Shown: positions 63,857-64,000 of the stretch, piece after piece
How positions within the stretch are numbered: position 1 is the first letter of the stretch
How the letters are laid out: each line of letters starts with the position of its first letter
DNA from: Aureococcus anophagefferens
Taxonomy: Eukaryota; Sar; Pelagophyceae; Pelagomonadales; Pelagomonadaceae
DNA: 64,000 nucleotides
Assembly: GCF_000186865.1 (NCBI RefSeq)
Contig: NW_008705566.1
Span: 487,807 to 551,806, forward strand
Direction of reading: 5' to 3'
The notes under the pieces: generated by a model
Databases searched by the model: none
What the model saw: the letters and a program-made list of their open reading frames with translations, nothing else
Told to the model about the DNA's origin: nothing
Made by a program: the position numbers and the translations under genes

Positions 63857-64000
63857 GAGAGGCTTTGGCGGAGTTGATGCGACCTCGCCTCCTCGTCAGA
63901 GTTCAGCGGGAAAAGTCCGCCTGGATGCTGCCATGCGCGCTCTACATTTGCTGCCTGTTTCACATCAAGAATCGCTGTTTCCCCAACCTTGCAGCTTCTG

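Overview
This is a gene-dense, very GC-rich nuclear window from a eukaryote. The best fit is a stramenopile alga of the pelagophyte type, most probably Aureococcus anophagefferens or a close relative. The reasons are spliceosomal introns, mitochondrial presequences, N-myristoylation starts, ankyrin and stalk-type surface proteins, short transposon-like introns with target-site duplications (introner elements, published for Aureococcus), and an apparent selenoprotein with its own SECIS element (this species is known for a large selenoproteome). The taxon is inferred; no rRNA or organellar marker is present. I see no tRNA, rRNA or CRISPR.

Layout. 1-9 kb: an unknown protein running off the left edge, an N-myristoylated tandem-domain protein, a small secreted protein, a C2-PPPDE isopeptidase, a small basic protein, a dehydratase-like protein, a MGAGAS-type small protein and a DUF5672-like glycosyltransferase. 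9-19 kb: an RRM protein, a divergent tubulin, cyclin Y, a NUP50-like nucleoporin, two unknowns, a double dysferlin-domain protein and a twin CX9C protein. 19-28 kb: two frameshifted gene remnants, tandem repeats, a phosphodiesterase with an assembly gap, a mitochondrial membrane protein and an ABCA transporter. 28-39 kb: a secreted protein interrupted by an introner, a 2,095-residue proline-rich surface protein with cytosolic WW domains, and a damaged sulfotransferase region. 39-58 kb: a 4,157-residue single-exon ankyrin/Ig-like protein followed by three more ankyrin genes, the last carrying two introners. 58-64 kb: a pseudouridine synthase, two EGF-like genes whose second exons form a perfect inverted repeat around mitochondrial bL20, a GILT-family selenoprotein and an acidic unknown.

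Genes are packed tightly. Convergent pairs lie 8 to 30 bp apart, and one pair shares a CTAG stop. Introns are few, start GTC, GTG or GC and never GTAAGT, and are nearly always followed by an exon that repeats the first two or more bases of the intron. That is the pattern expected if target-site duplication supplied the donor. Four loci show a one-base frame change, which could be assembly error or real decay. The genes do not form one pathway. Common themes are ankyrin scaffolds, secreted or surface proteins, and mitochondrial translation and maintenance.
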